Shown here piece by piece: positions 52,525-62,603 of a stretch of DNA of 64,000 nucleotides. Location: the NCBI RefSeq assembly GCF_016518545.1, contig NZ_JACVTO010000001.1, positions 434,001 to 498,000 on the forward strand. Reading direction: 5' to 3'. How positions within the stretch are numbered: the first letter of the stretch is position 1; each line of letters starts with the position of its first letter. Made by a program: the position numbers and the translations under genes. This stretch comes from Pseudomonas sp. S30. GTDB lineage: Bacteria; Pseudomonadota; Gammaproteobacteria; Pseudomonadales; Pseudomonadaceae. The notes under the pieces were generated by a model that ran no database searches, had not been told where the DNA came from, and worked only from the letters and a program-made list of their open reading frames with translations.

Positions 52525-52577
52525 GGATCATGCTGGTAGACTGCGCGCATCTTCGATTCAGACAGAGTTATCGACGC

Positions 52578-52934
52578 GTGGAAATCTTCAAGGAATTTAC
52601 CTTCGAATCGGCGCACCGCCTGCCCAACGTGCCCGCCGGACACAAGTGCGGCCGGCTGCACGGGCATTCGTTCAAGGTCGCCCTGTACCTGAGCGGCCCG
52701 CTGGACCCGCACACAGGCTGGATTCGCGACTTCGCCGAAGTAAAGGCGATCTTCAAGCCGATCTACGATCGCCTGGACCACAACTATCTCAACGACATTC
52801 CAGGCCTGGAGAACCCGACCAGCGAGGTCATCGCCGTGTGGATCTGGCAGCAGGTCAAACCGCTGCTGCCAGAGCTGTCGAAAGTGCGGATTCACGAAAC
52901 CTGCACCAGCGGGTGCGAATACACCGGCGACTGA
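52578..52934 (+). CDS. queD: 6-carboxy-5,6,7,8-tetrahydropterin synthase
   Basis: The 118-residue protein starts at GTG 52578 ([15 protein letters not shown]) and has the zinc ligands His13, His28 and His30 (SAHRLP, RLHGHSF), the catalytic Cys24 (GHKCGR), and the later DHNYLND and [10 protein letters not shown] motifs of the QueD/PTPS family. It makes carboxy-tetrahydropterin in the queuosine (preQ0) pathway. The earlier in-frame ORF start is inside the patatin gene and is an artefact. Confidence 0.93.
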   Translation: MEIFKEFTFESAHRLPNVPAGHKCGRLHGHSFKVALYLSGPLDPHTGWIRDFAEVKAIFKPIYDRLDHNYLNDIPGLENPTSEVIAVWIWQQVKPLLPELSKVRIHETCTSGCEYTGD

Positions 52935-52938
52935 ATCC

Positions 52939-53691
52939 TCAGGCCTGGGGACTCGGGTGCGGTGGCACGCAAGGGTTGCTGATCACCATCGTGAAGGCAC
53001 CGCGTGCGCCGAAACTGTCGTTTAGGTAGGCGACACGTTCCACCCGACGTCGCACGACGTAGCCGTTGGGGCTATAGAGTGCCAGATTGGTGAACACGTC
53101 GTGCTCCTTCAGTGCAGTGGGGTTCAGCGCCGGAATGTGCCACAGCGGCGTGCGCCGACCGCAGGTCAGGGAGTACAAGGGCGTCGAGATGCGCAGCGGA
53201 GGATCGATGGGCAGCTCGAACGTGGTGCCGTTGGGATTGCGCAGGGTCACCTTGCCTTTTTCATTCACGCATACCCCTGCTGCCGACAGTGCCCGGTAGA
53301 AGCCCAGGTAGCCGTTGCGACTCACGTCCAGCCAGTAGTCCAGGTTGGGCCAGGCGTGCGCGTTGCGGCCATCGTAGGCAGGACGGATCTCATAGACGTA
53401 GCCATCGGCATGGCGGTACACGCCGAACCAGAAATTGCGGGTGACGTAGCGCTTGCGCACCTGCGAGCCGGTGGCGCCGTCGATCAGGTACGAGCCGAGC
53501 CCTCTGTCGTCGTAGTCGTTGCTGGTGAGCAGCCAGCCGTCGTCGCCGTTCCAGTCGTTGAATTCGACCCAGAACGAACGGTACATATCGCTGGTTTCGT
53601 CCCACTGCTCCAGCGTGACGGGGGTGTCATGCAGCTGCCAGTGACAGCTGGCGATGAAGCTCATTTCGGGTTGGAACTGAAGTGTGCTCAT
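52939..53691 (-). CDS. Hypothetical protein
   Basis: The 250-residue protein (MSTLQFQPEMSFIASCHWQL start) has no signal peptide, membrane segment or motif I recognise. It is rich in aromatic residues and Asp/Asn (FNDWNGDDGWLLTSNDYDDRGLGS, RNFWFGVYRHADGYVYEIRPAYDG), as in beta-rich secreted or carbohydrate-binding-like folds, but this is only an impression. It ends four bases after the queD stop on the other strand. The coding frame is well kept, so it is probably a genuine gene of narrow distribution. Confidence 0.6.
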   Translation of the reverse strand: MSTLQFQPEMSFIASCHWQLHDTPVTLEQWDETSDMYRSFWVEFNDWNGDDGWLLTSNDYDDRGLGSYLIDGATGSQVRKRYVTRNFWFGVYRHADGYVYEIRPAYDGRNAHAWPNLDYWLDVSRNGYLGFYRALSAAGVCVNEKGKVTLRNPNGTTFELPIDPPLRISTPLYSLTCGRRTPLWHIPALNPTALKEHDVFTNLALYSPNGYVVRRRVERVAYLNDSFGARGAFTMVISNPCVPPHPSPQA

Positions 53692-53760
53692 GGGGATGCC
53701 CTGGACGCGATTGGGCCTTCACGATAAGGTCCGCACACCCCAGACAGGCAGCGAGAAGCG

Positions 53761-54228
53761 CTATCCCTGGGCGTCTCGCAGAAAAGCCGGGGCGATGTAG
53801 CGCTGGTAATGCGCTTCGGAAAGGATGAAGAATTCCCGATCGATGGCATCGCGCAATTGCGGCAGCTCCCAGTCGCGAAATTCCGGCAACAGGGCGATGC
53901 CGTAGGCGTCCAGATCACGGATCATGCGCGCACCGCGAGCGATCAACTGGTAGGCCCAGCAGTATTCGGATTGCTGGGCCAGGAAGCGAATCGAGCGCTG
54001 CTGCAACTGCTGACGCAAGCGCTGTGCATCGAACACCTCGAGCTTGGCCATCATCACCTGCACCAGCAACTGCTCCAGGCGCAGCCAGACCGCCCGCTTG
54101 TGCGCCTCGTCATAGCCGTTCCAGTGAATCACCTCGTGATGAAAGCGCTTGCAGCCACGGCACACGGTGTCGCCGTAGACGGTTGAGCAGAGGCCGACGC
54201 AGGGCGTCTTGATGGACTGATTGGGCAT
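53761..54228 (-). CDS. DUF1289-domain protein
   Basis: The 155-residue protein (from ATG 54228, MPNQSIKTPCVGLCSTVYGDTVCRGCKRFHHEVIHWNGYDEAHKRAVWLRLEQLL) has the DUF1289 cysteine motif CxxxC...CxGC in the first ~50 residues, likely a metal-binding knuckle, followed by a helical region (LLPEFRDWELPQLRDAIDREF). The longer frame to 54291 has a less natural start. Its molecular role is not established. It is divergent from acnB. Confidence 0.83.
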   Translation of the reverse strand: MPNQSIKTPCVGLCSTVYGDTVCRGCKRFHHEVIHWNGYDEAHKRAVWLRLEQLLVQVMMAKLEVFDAQRLRQQLQQRSIRFLAQQSEYCWAYQLIARGARMIRDLDAYGIALLPEFRDWELPQLRDAIDREFFILSEAHYQRYIAPAFLRDAQG

Positions 54229-54633
54229 GTCGGACAACGAGAAGGCGATGGCACACCGGGGCATGTTAGCCCTTTGTCTAACCGCGGTCACGGGTTAAAG
54301 TCCAGGCCAGCAACTTACCTTCCGCCTTTTTTTGCCGTAGAATAACTCCGCCTTTTCAAGGCAACCATGTCCGTTGGAAGCTGTTTTCAAAGCGTCACGA
54401 GCACAGTTGATCCGGTAGAACGGCGTTGGCCCGGTGCATGCTGCCTGCATGACCGCGCCAACCCCTCATCAGCCTTCCGTTCTACAGGCGTAAAACTTTG
54501 AAAGCAGCTTCTGTAAGGATTCTCCGCGACCCTGGCTGGACGGCCCAAGAAGCCGTGAACCGCGCAGGGGTGCTGGGAATGCTGGATGAGTGTCCCGGAC
54601 TCCCTTTAGGGACAACTGATGAGGGTAATAACT
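54229..54633 (+). promoter_or_regulatory. 405-bp acnB upstream region with two strong hairpins
   Basis: GTAGAACGG (54415-54423) pairs with CCGTTCTAC (54477-54485), enclosing GTTGGC/GCCAAC and GGTGCATG/CATGACC: three coaxial stems in 71 bases. A second hairpin TGTCCC/GGGACA (54591-54614) stands just before GAGG (54620) and the acnB GTG. There is no T-run after the first hairpin, so it is not an ordinary terminator; a structured mRNA leader is possible. The promoter is expected here too. Confidence 0.55.
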
Positions 54634-57243
54634 GTGCTTGAAGCCTACCGCAAACACATCGAAGAGCGTGCCGCCCTGGGTATCGTGCCCCAGCCGCTGA
54701 ACGCCGAACAGACCGCAGGCCTGGTCGAGCTGCTGAAGAACCCACCAGCCGGCGAAGAAGCCTTCCTCGTAGACCTGATCACCAACCGCGTCCCCCCTGG
54801 GGTCGACGAAGCTGCCTACGTCAAGGCCGCCTTCCTGTCCGCCATCGCCCAAGGCCAGGCCAACTCGCCGCTGATCGACCGCAAGCATGCCACCGAACTG
54901 CTGGGCACCATGCAGGGCGGCTACAACATCGAAACGCTGGTCGCGCTGCTGGACGACGCCGCACTGGGCGCCGTCGCGGCCGAACAGCTCAAGCACACCC
55001 TGCTGATGTTCGACGCCTTCCACGACGTGGCCGAGAAAGCCAAGGCCGGTAACGTGCACGCCAAGGCGGTGCTGGAGTCCTGGGCCGCGGGCGAGTGGTT
55101 CACCTCGCGTCCTGCCATCGCCGAGAAGTACACCTTGACGGTGTTCAAGGTGCCTGGCGAAACCAACACCGACGACCTGTCCCCGGCGCCCGATGCCTGG
55201 TCGCGTCCCGACATCCCGCTGCACGCCCTGGCCATGCTGAAGATGGCCCGTGATGGCATCGAGCCCGAGCAGCCAGGTTCGGTCGGCCCGCTCAAGCAGA
55301 TCGAAGCGATGCGCGCCAAAGGTCATCCGGTCGCCTACGTCGGTGATGTGGTCGGCACCGGCTCCTCGCGCAAATCGGCGACCAACTCGGTCCTGTGGTT
55401 CTTCGGCGACGACATCCCCAACGTACCGAACAAGCGTGCCGGCGGTTTCTGCTTCGGCACCAAGATCGCGCCGATCTTCTACAACACCATGGAAGATGCC
55501 GGTGCCCTGCCGATCGAGTTCGACTGCACCGACCTGGGCATGGGTGACGTGATCGACGTCTATCCGTTCAAGGGCGAGGTCAAGCGCCACGACAGCGGCG
55601 AGCTGGTCACCACCTTCGCCCTGAAGACCGAAGTGCTGCTGGACGAAGTCCGCGCCGGTGGTCGTATTCCGCTGATCGTCGGGCGTGGCCTGACCGAAAA
55701 AGCGCGCGCCGAACTGGGCCTGGGCGCTTCGGACCTGTTCAAGAAGCCAGAGCAGCCTGCCGACACCGGCAAGGGCTTCACCCTGGCGCAGAAGATGGTC
55801 GGCCGTGCCTGTGGCCTGGCCGAAGGCCAGGGCGTTCGCCCAGGCGCCTACTGCGAGCCGAAGATGACCACCGTCGGCTCTCAGGACACCACCGGCCCGA
55901 TGACCCGCGACGAGCTCAAGGACCTGGCCTGCCTGGGCTTCTCCGCCGACCTGGTCATGCAGTCGTTCTGCCACACGGCCGCCTATCCGAAGCCGATCGA
56001 CGTCACCACCCACCACACCCTGCCAGACTTCATCCGCACCCGCGGTGGCGTCTCGCTGCGTCCGGGCGACGGCATCATCCACAGCTGGCTGAACCGCATG
56101 CTGCTGCCTGACACCGTCGGCACCGGTGGCGACTCGCACACCCGCTTCCCGATCGGCATTTCGTTCCCGGCCGGTTCCGGCCTGGTGGCCTTCGCCGCCG
56201 CCACCGGCGTCATGCCGCTGGACATGCCTGAGTCGGTACTGGTGCGCTTCAAGGGCAAGCTGCAGCCGGGCATCACCCTGCGCGACCTGGTTCACGCCAT
56301 TCCTTACTACGCCATTCAGCAAGGCCTGCTGACCGTGGAGAAGAAAGGCAAGAAGAACGCCTTCTCCGGTCGCATCCTGGAAATCGAAGGCCTGGACGAA
56401 CTGACCGTCGAACAGGCGTTCGAGCTGTCCGATGCCTCGGCTGAGCGTTCGGCCGCCGGCTGCACCATCAAGCTGCCGGAAAAGGCCATCGCCGAGTACC
56501 TGCAGTCGAACATCACCCTGCTGCGCTGGATGATCAGCGAAGGCTACGGCGATGCCCGCACCATGGAGCGCCGCGCCCAGGCCATGGAAGCCTGGCTGGC
56601 CGATCCGCAGCTGCTGTCGGCCGATGCCGATGCCGAGTACGCCGAGATCATCGAGATCGACCTGGCCGACGTCAAGGAGCCGGTGCTCTGCGCACCGAAC
56701 GACCCGGACGACGCTCGCCTGCTGTCGCAGGTCCAGGGCGAGAAGATCGACGAAGTGTTCATCGGCTCGTGCATGACCAACATCGGTCACTTCCGTGCCG
56801 CCGGCAAGTTGCTGGACAAGGTCAAGGGCGGCATTCCGACCCGTCTGTGGCTCGCTCCGCCGACCAAGATGGATGCCCACCAGCTGACCGAGGAAGGCTA
56901 TTACGGCATCTACGGCAAGGCCGGCGCGCGCATGGAGATGCCAGGCTGCTCGCTGTGCATGGGCAACCAGGCACGGGTGCAGACCGGCTCGACCGTGGTG
57001 TCCACCTCGACCCGTAACTTCCCCAACCGTCTGGGCGATGCCACCAACGTCTACCTGGCGTCGGCGGAGCTGGCGGCAGTGGCTTCGATTCTCGGCAAGC
57101 TGCCGACAGTCGAGGAATACCTGCAGTACGCCAGGGACATCGACAGCATGGCAGCCGATGTCTACCGCTACCTGAGCTTCGACCAGATCGCCGAGTTCCG
57201 TGAAGCGGCGGCCAATGCCCAGATTCCGGTGGTCCAGGCGTAA
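54634..57243 (+). CDS. acnB: Bifunctional aconitate hydratase B / 2-methylisocitrate dehydratase
   Basis: From GTG 54634 ([22 protein letters not shown]) the protein has 869 residues, the usual pseudomonad AcnB length. It has the N-terminal HEAT-like domain, the swivel domain ([20 protein letters not shown]), and the 4Fe-4S domains with iron ligands in [11 protein letters not shown] and CSLCMGNQ. It interconverts citrate and isocitrate in the TCA cycle and can bind RNA when it loses its cluster. The terminator at 57279 follows. The frame start ATG 54619 would place the ribosome site (GAGG) inside the gene. Confidence 0.96.
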   Translation: MLEAYRKHIEERAALGIVPQPLNAEQTAGLVELLKNPPAGEEAFLVDLITNRVPPGVDEAAYVKAAFLSAIAQGQANSPLIDRKHATELLGTMQGGYNIETLVALLDDAALGAVAAEQLKHTLLMFDAFHDVAEKAKAGNVHAKAVLESWAAGEWFTSRPAIAEKYTLTVFKVPGETNTDDLSPAPDAWSRPDIPLHALAMLKMARDGIEPEQPGSVGPLKQIEAMRAKGHPVAYVGDVVGTGSSRKSATNSVLWFFGDDIPNVPNKRAGGFCFGTKIAPIFYNTMEDAGALPIEFDCTDLGMGDVIDVYPFKGEVKRHDSGELVTTFALKTEVLLDEVRAGGRIPLIVGRGLTEKARAELGLGASDLFKKPEQPADTGKGFTLAQKMVGRACGLAEGQGVRPGAYCEPKMTTVGSQDTTGPMTRDELKDLACLGFSADLVMQSFCHTAAYPKPIDVTTHHTLPDFIRTRGGVSLRPGDGIIHSWLNRMLLPDTVGTGGDSHTRFPIGISFPAGSGLVAFAAATGVMPLDMPESVLVRFKGKLQPGITLRDLVHAIPYYAIQQGLLTVEKKGKKNAFSGRILEIEGLDELTVEQAFELSDASAERSAAGCTIKLPEKAIAEYLQSNITLLRWMISEGYGDARTMERRAQAMEAWLADPQLLSADADAEYAEIIEIDLADVKEPVLCAPNDPDDARLLSQVQGEKIDEVFIGSCMTNIGHFRAAGKLLDKVKGGIPTRLWLAPPTKMDAHQLTEEGYYGIYGKAGARMEMPGCSLCMGNQARVQTGSTVVSTSTRNFPNRLGDATNVYLASAELAAVASILGKLPTVEEYLQYARDIDSMAADVYRYLSFDQIAEFREAAANAQIPVVQA

Positions 57244-57278
57244 GTCAGCGGTACGTTAAGCGCTCTAAGCGACAAGAA

Positions 57279-57307
57279 AAACCCCGGCAGGCATGCCGGG
57301 GTTTTTT
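57279..57307. terminator. Terminator between acnB and prpF
   Basis: AACCCCGGCA-GGCA-TGCCGGGGTT followed by TTTTTT on the plus strand and A-rich sequence on the other side can stop both convergent transcripts. Confidence 0.92.
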
Positions 57308-57353
57308 CGTTGGGATGGCGGGGTTTCGGCCTCGGTCGCTCGGCAGGCCGGCA

Positions 57354-58553
57354 CTAGAAGCTGTCCGCCGGAACACGCACCCAACCTTCCATCAACACCC
57401 TCGCACTGCGACTCATGATGGCCTTGGTCACGGTCCACTGCCCATCGACGCGTTGCGCCTCGGCACCCACCTTCAAAGTGCCGGAAGGGTGACCGAAGCG
57501 TACCGACGTGCGCTCCCCGCCACCGGCCGCGAGGTTGACCAGCGTGCCGGGAATCGCGGCAGCGGTGCCGATGGCGACGGCGGCCGTCCCCATCATGGCG
57601 TGATGCAGCTTGCCCATCGACAGCGCGCGGACCACCAGGTCGATGTCGCTGGCTGCCACGGCCTTGCCGCTGGATGCAGTGTAGGCGGTGGCCGGCGCGA
57701 CGAAGGCGATCTTAGGCGTGTGCTGGCGAGTGGCTGCCTGGTCGAGGTGCTCGATCAAGCCCATGCGCAGCGCGCCATGGGCGCGCAGAGTCTCGAAGCG
57801 CGCCAACGCACCGGGATCGCCGTTTATCGCCTCTTGCAGCTCCGTGCCGGTGTAACCGAGGTCGGACGCATTGACGAAAATGGTCGGGATGCCGGCGTTG
57901 ATCAGGGTCGCGGCGAAGGTGCCGATCCCCGGCACCACCAGTTCGTCCAGCAGATTGCCAGTAGGGAACATGGCGCCGCCACCCTCGCCTTCTTCCTCGG
58001 CGGCAGGGTCGAGAAACTCCAGCTGCACTTCGGCCGCCGGGAAGGTGACCCCGTCGAGTTCGAAGTCGCCGGTTTCCTGGACCTGACCTTGGCTGATCGG
58101 GACATGGGCGACGATTGTCTTGCCGATGTTGACCTGCCAGATGCGCACGGTCGCGATGCCGTCGCTGGGGATTCTAGCCGGATCCACCAGGCCATTGGCG
58201 ATGGCGAACGGGCCGACCGCTGCCGACAGGTTGCCGCAGTTGCCGCTCCAGTCGACGAAGGCCTGGTCGATGGCGACCTGCCCGAACAAATAGTCGACGT
58301 CATGGTCGGCCTTCTCGCTCGGCGACAGGATCACGGTCTTGCTGGTACTCGAAGTGGCGCCGCCCATGCCGTCGATCTGCTTGGCATAGGGATCGGGGCT
58401 GCCGATCACGCGCAGCAGCAGGGCATCGCGTGCCGGACCGGCTGACTGGGCGCGCTCGGGCAGGTCTTGCAGGCGAAAGAACACGCCTTTGCTGGTGCCG
58501 CCGCGAATGTAGCTCGCCGGAATTCGGATCTGTGCTGGGTGTGGCATGGTCAT
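57354..58553 (-). CDS. prpF: 2-methylaconitate cis-trans isomerase
   Basis: The 399-residue protein belongs to the DAP-epimerase-like PrpF family: start AQIRIPASYIRGGTSKGVFF (glycine-rich anion loop), DGMGGATSSTSK, and the cysteine in WSGNCGNLSAAVG. PrpF isomerises the aconitate isomer made by AcnD so that aconitase can use it in the 2-methylcitrate cycle. It follows acnD by 75 bp in the operon. ATG 58553 is used; ATG 58547 is also possible. Confidence 0.94.
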   Translation of the reverse strand: MTMPHPAQIRIPASYIRGGTSKGVFFRLQDLPERAQSAGPARDALLLRVIGSPDPYAKQIDGMGGATSSTSKTVILSPSEKADHDVDYLFGQVAIDQAFVDWSGNCGNLSAAVGPFAIANGLVDPARIPSDGIATVRIWQVNIGKTIVAHVPISQGQVQETGDFELDGVTFPAAEVQLEFLDPAAEEEGEGGGAMFPTGNLLDELVVPGIGTFAATLINAGIPTIFVNASDLGYTGTELQEAINGDPGALARFETLRAHGALRMGLIEHLDQAATRQHTPKIAFVAPATAYTASSGKAVAASDIDLVVRALSMGKLHHAMMGTAAVAIGTAAAIPGTLVNLAAGGGERTSVRFGHPSGTLKVGAEAQRVDGQWTVTKAIMSRSARVLMEGWVRVPADSF

Positions 58554-58628
58554 GGTGTCCTGTCGATGATGATGACGAGCCAGGGGCAGCCAGGCAGCCG
58601 CGCTGGCGCTTGACTGTGCCGGGGCGTA

Positions 58629-61217
58629 CTAGGCACCGGCCTCCAGGAAGTCCTGGGCGAAGCGCTGCAACACACCGCCCGCCTCGTAGATCGAAACCTC
58701 CTCGGCAGTGTCCAGCCGACAGGTCACCGGCACCTCCAGACGCTCACCGTCTCGGCGGTTGACCACCAACGTGAGGGTGGCTCGAGGCGTGCGTGCACCG
58801 AGTACGTCATAGGTTTCGCTACCGTCGAGCCCCAACGTGAGGCGGGTGGTCCCAGGATGGAACTCCAGAGGCAATACGCCCATGCCGATCAGGTTGGTGC
58901 GGTGAATGCGCTCGAAGCCCTCTGCGGCGATCGCCTCGACGCCTGCCAGACGCACGCCCTTGGCCGCCCAGTCGCGCGATGAGCCCTGGCCGTAATCGGC
59001 GCCAGCCACGATGATCAGCGGCTGCTTGCGCTGCATGTAGGTTTCGATGGCCTCCCACATGCGCGTCACCCGCCCCTCCGGCTCCAGACGCGCCAGCGAT
59101 CCCTGGCGCACGCTGCCGTCGGCGTTGCGGACCATCTCGTTGAACAGCTTCGGGTTGGCGAAGGTGGCGCGCTGGGCGGTCAGATGGTCGCCACGATGGG
59201 TGGCATAGGAATTGAAGTCCTCTTCCGGCACGCCCATCCTGGTCAGGTACTCGCCGGCAGCGCTATCAGCCATGATGGCGTTGGACGGCGACAGGTGATC
59301 GGTGGTGATGTTGTCCGGCAGAATGGCCAGTGCCCGCATGCCGCGCAGGGTCCGCTCACCGGCCAGCGCCCCCTCCCAATACGGCGGACGTCGGATGTAG
59401 GTACTCATCGGCCGCCACTGATACAGCGGCGCCACTTTCGGACCTGCCTGCTCCTCGATGGCGAACATCGGAATGTAGACCTGGCGGAACTGCTCCGGCT
59501 TGACCGAGGCCCGCACCACGGCGTCGATTTCCGCGTCGCTGGGCCAGATGTCCATCAGCCGGATCGGCTCGCCATTGACCACCCCCAGCACATCCTTTTC
59601 GATGTCGAAGCGGATGGTTCCGGCGATGGCGTAAGCCACCACCAGCGGCGGCGAAGCCAGGAATGCCTGTTTGGCATAGGGATGGATCCGACCGTCGAAG
59701 TTGCGATTGCCCGAAAGCACCGCCGTGGCGTACAGGTCGCGGTCGATGATCTCCTGCTGGATCTGCGGGTCCAGCGCGCCGGACATGCCGTTGCAGGTCG
59801 TACAGGCGAACGCGACGATACCGAAGCCCAATCGCTCCAGCTCCTGCTCCAGCCCCGCTTCCTTCAGGTACAGCTGCACGGCCTTGGAACCCGGCGCCAG
59901 GGACGACTTGACCCAGGGCTTGCGTGCCAGCCCCAGCCGATTGGCATTGCGCGCCAGCAGCCCGGCAGCGATCACGTTGCGCGGATTGCTGGTGTTGGTG
60001 CAACTGGTGATGGCGGCGATGATCACCGCCCCGTCGGGCATCTGGCCAGGCACGTCCTCCCACGCACCGGCGATGCCCTTGGCCGCCAGATCACGGGTCG
60101 CGACCCGTGCATGGGGGTTGGAAGGGCCAGCCATGTTGCGCACCACACTGGCCAGGTCGAAGCTCAGGGTGCGCTCGTACTCGGCCTTGGCCAGGCTATC
60201 GGCCCACAGGCCGGCGACCTTGGCGTAGCGCTCCACCAACTGCACTTGCTGGTCGTCGCGTCCGGTCAGGCGCAGGTAGTCCAGGGTCTGCTGGTCGATG
60301 GCGAACATCGCTGCCGTGGCGCCATATTCGGGCGCCATGTTGGAGATGGTGGCGCGATCGCCCAGGGTCAGGCCACGGGCGCCTTGACCATGAAATTCCA
60401 GGTAGGCGCCGACCACTTTCTGCTTGCGCAGGAACTCTGTGAGCGCCAGCACCAGATCGGTGGCAGTGATGCCCTCGGCGAGCCGGCCGGTCAGTTCCAC
60501 GCCGACGATCTCCGGCAAGCGCATCCACGAAGCGCGACCCAGCATGACGTTCTCTGCCTCCAACCCGCCCACGCCGATGGCGATCACCCCGAGCGCGTCG
60601 ACATGAGGCGTATGGCTGTCGGTACCGACACAGGTATCCGGGAATGCCACGCCCTGCTCGCAGTGGATCACCGGCGACATCTTCTCCAGGTTGATCTGGT
60701 GCATGATGCCGTTGCCCGGCTGGATCACGTCGACGTTCTTGAACGCCTGCTTGGTCCAGTTGATGAAGTGAAAGCGGTCTTCGTTGCGCCGATCCTCGAT
60801 GGCGCGGTTCTTCTCGAAGGCCTGCGGATCGTAACCGCCGCACTCCACTGCCAGGGAGTGGTCGACGATCAGTTGCACGGGTACGACCGGATTGACCTGA
60901 GCAGGATCACCGCCTTTCTCGGCGATGGCATCGCGCAGCCCGGCCAGGTCCACCAGTGCGGTCTGGCCGAGGATGTCGTGGCAGACCACCCGCGCCGGGT
61001 ACCAGGGAAAGTCCAGATCACGCTTGCGCTCGATCAGTTGACCCAGTGACGCATGCAGGGTGGCCGGCTCGCAGCGGCGCACCAGGTTTTCGGCCAGCAC
61101 CCGAGAGGTGTAGGGAAGACGGTCGTAGGCGCCGGGCTGGATCGAGTCGACGGCGGCGCGGGCGTCGAAGTAGTCCAGGCCCGTGCCTGGCAAGGCGGTG
61201 CGGTAGGCAGTGTTCAT
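58629..61217 (-). CDS. acnD: 2-methylisocitrate dehydratase, Fe/S-dependent (AcnD)
   Basis: The 862-residue aconitase-superfamily protein has iron-sulfur ligands in SCTNTSNP and FACTTCNGMSG, HFINWTKQAFKNVD near the N-terminal active site, and QGSSRDWAAKG in the swivel domain. It dehydrates 2-methylcitrate in propionate breakdown together with PrpF, replacing PrpD. It lies between prpC and prpF. The length is normal for AcnD. Confidence 0.95.
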   Translation of the reverse strand: MNTAYRTALPGTGLDYFDARAAVDSIQPGAYDRLPYTSRVLAENLVRRCEPATLHASLGQLIERKRDLDFPWYPARVVCHDILGQTALVDLAGLRDAIAEKGGDPAQVNPVVPVQLIVDHSLAVECGGYDPQAFEKNRAIEDRRNEDRFHFINWTKQAFKNVDVIQPGNGIMHQINLEKMSPVIHCEQGVAFPDTCVGTDSHTPHVDALGVIAIGVGGLEAENVMLGRASWMRLPEIVGVELTGRLAEGITATDLVLALTEFLRKQKVVGAYLEFHGQGARGLTLGDRATISNMAPEYGATAAMFAIDQQTLDYLRLTGRDDQQVQLVERYAKVAGLWADSLAKAEYERTLSFDLASVVRNMAGPSNPHARVATRDLAAKGIAGAWEDVPGQMPDGAVIIAAITSCTNTSNPRNVIAAGLLARNANRLGLARKPWVKSSLAPGSKAVQLYLKEAGLEQELERLGFGIVAFACTTCNGMSGALDPQIQQEIIDRDLYATAVLSGNRNFDGRIHPYAKQAFLASPPLVVAYAIAGTIRFDIEKDVLGVVNGEPIRLMDIWPSDAEIDAVVRASVKPEQFRQVYIPMFAIEEQAGPKVAPLYQWRPMSTYIRRPPYWEGALAGERTLRGMRALAILPDNITTDHLSPSNAIMADSAAGEYLTRMGVPEEDFNSYATHRGDHLTAQRATFANPKLFNEMVRNADGSVRQGSLARLEPEGRVTRMWEAIETYMQRKQPLIIVAGADYGQGSSRDWAAKGVRLAGVEAIAAEGFERIHRTNLIGMGVLPLEFHPGTTRLTLGLDGSETYDVLGARTPRATLTLVVNRRDGERLEVPVTCRLDTAEEVSIYEAGGVLQRFAQDFLEAGA

Positions 61218-61371
61218 AGCGTTCTCAGGCTCACGGTATTCGACTTGCAGGTGCGATCAGCAGGCGCTGCGCGTGTCGTTGGCGGCTCAGGGCCATTCAC
61301 ACCGCGTCGCGGCGCGGCATGGATGGCCTTGCATCACCAACGGCTGCGCTGCCCTCCAGTGATCGATGTAT

Positions 61372-62499
61372 TCAACGCTGCTCGACAGGCACGAACGGCC
61401 TCTGTTCGACGCCGGTGTATTCGGCGCTCGGGCGGATGATGCGGTTGTTGGCACGCTGCTCGAACACGTGCGCAGCCCAGCCGGTGAGCCGCGAGCAGAC
61501 GAAGATCGGTGTGAACAGCTTGGTGGGGATGCCCATGAAGTGATAAGCCGAGGCATGGTAGAAATCGGCGTTGGGGAACAGCCGCTTCTGCTCCCACATG
61601 GTCTTGTCGATCGCTTCGGATACCGGATAGAGCACGGTGTCGCCCGCCTCGTCGGCAAGGCGTTTCGACCAGCCCTTGATCACCTCGTTGCGCGGATCGG
61701 ACTCCTTGTAGATGGCATGGCCGAATCCCATGATCTTGTCCTTGCGCTCGAGCATGCGCAGCAACTCGGCGCTGGCCTCCTGCGGGCTCTGGAAGCGCTC
61801 GATCAGCTCCATGGCGGCCTCGTTGGCACCACCATGCAGCGGACCACGCAGCGTACCGATGGCGGCGGTGATGCACGAATAGAGGTCCGACAGGGTCGAG
61901 GCACAGACCCGGGCCGTGAAGGTGGAGGCGTTGAATTCGTGTTCGGCGTAGAGGATCAGCGACACGTTCATCACCTTCACGTGCAGTTCGCTGGGCTTGC
62001 GGCCGTGCAGCAGGTACAGGAAATGGCCGCCCAGGGTGTCTTCCTCGCTGCTGCACTCGATGCGAACACCGTGGTGGCTGAAGCGATACCAATAGCACAT
62101 CACGGCCGGGAAGACCGCGAGCAGCCGATCGGTTCTGTCGTGCTGGGCATCGAACGTCAGTTCAGGCTCCAGGGTGCCGAGCACCGAGCAGGCCGTGCGC
62201 ATCACGTCCATGGGATGGGCATCGCGCGGGATACGCTCGAGCACCTCCTTGAGCGCCTGAGGCAGATCGCGAAGGCTCCTGAGCGTGCGCTTGTAGTCGT
62301 CCAGCTGCGCCTGGCTCGGCAGCTCGCCATAGAGCAACAGATAGGCGACTTCTTCGAAGTCGGCAGCGGCGGCCAGGTCACGCACGTCATAACCTCGATA
62401 GGTCAGGCCGGCACCGGCCTGGCCAACGGTCGACAACGCGGTCTGCCCGGCGACCTGGCCACGCAGGCCAGCGCCACTGAGTACTTTTGCTTCGGCCAT
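61372..62499 (-). CDS. prpC: 2-methylcitrate synthase
   Basis: The 375-residue citrate-synthase-family protein begins MAEAKVLSGAGLRGQVAGQTALSTVG at ATG 62499, with AGGAGAATTCTCCC just upstream. Catalytic His residues lie in PLHGGANEAAM and GFGHAIYKESDPR, the Asp in NADFYHASAYHFMGIP. It joins propionyl-CoA and oxaloacetate. The very long open frame beyond 62499 is an artefact through prpB. It is 104 bp downstream of prpB. Confidence 0.96.
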   Translation of the reverse strand: MAEAKVLSGAGLRGQVAGQTALSTVGQAGAGLTYRGYDVRDLAAAADFEEVAYLLLYGELPSQAQLDDYKRTLRSLRDLPQALKEVLERIPRDAHPMDVMRTACSVLGTLEPELTFDAQHDRTDRLLAVFPAVMCYWYRFSHHGVRIECSSEEDTLGGHFLYLLHGRKPSELHVKVMNVSLILYAEHEFNASTFTARVCASTLSDLYSCITAAIGTLRGPLHGGANEAAMELIERFQSPQEASAELLRMLERKDKIMGFGHAIYKESDPRNEVIKGWSKRLADEAGDTVLYPVSEAIDKTMWEQKRLFPNADFYHASAYHFMGIPTKLFTPIFVCSRLTGWAAHVFEQRANNRIIRPSAEYTGVEQRPFVPVEQR

Positions 62500-62603
62500 G
62501 GGAGAATTCTCCTTTCTTGAATTTGTTATCGAGTCTTGCTGGCTGTACACGGTGTGGAGAGAGGCGCATGGCCCTTGCCGGCGCGCCAGATTACTGCTGG
62601 AAA

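Noticed and set aside
54469-56880. An 803-codon minus-strand ORF
   Set aside because: It lies opposite acnB and its translation has no domain; the plus-strand aconitase is certain.
59184-61049. A 621-codon plus-strand ORF
   Set aside because: It is the mirror frame of acnD, with low-complexity His/Gln/Arg-rich translation.
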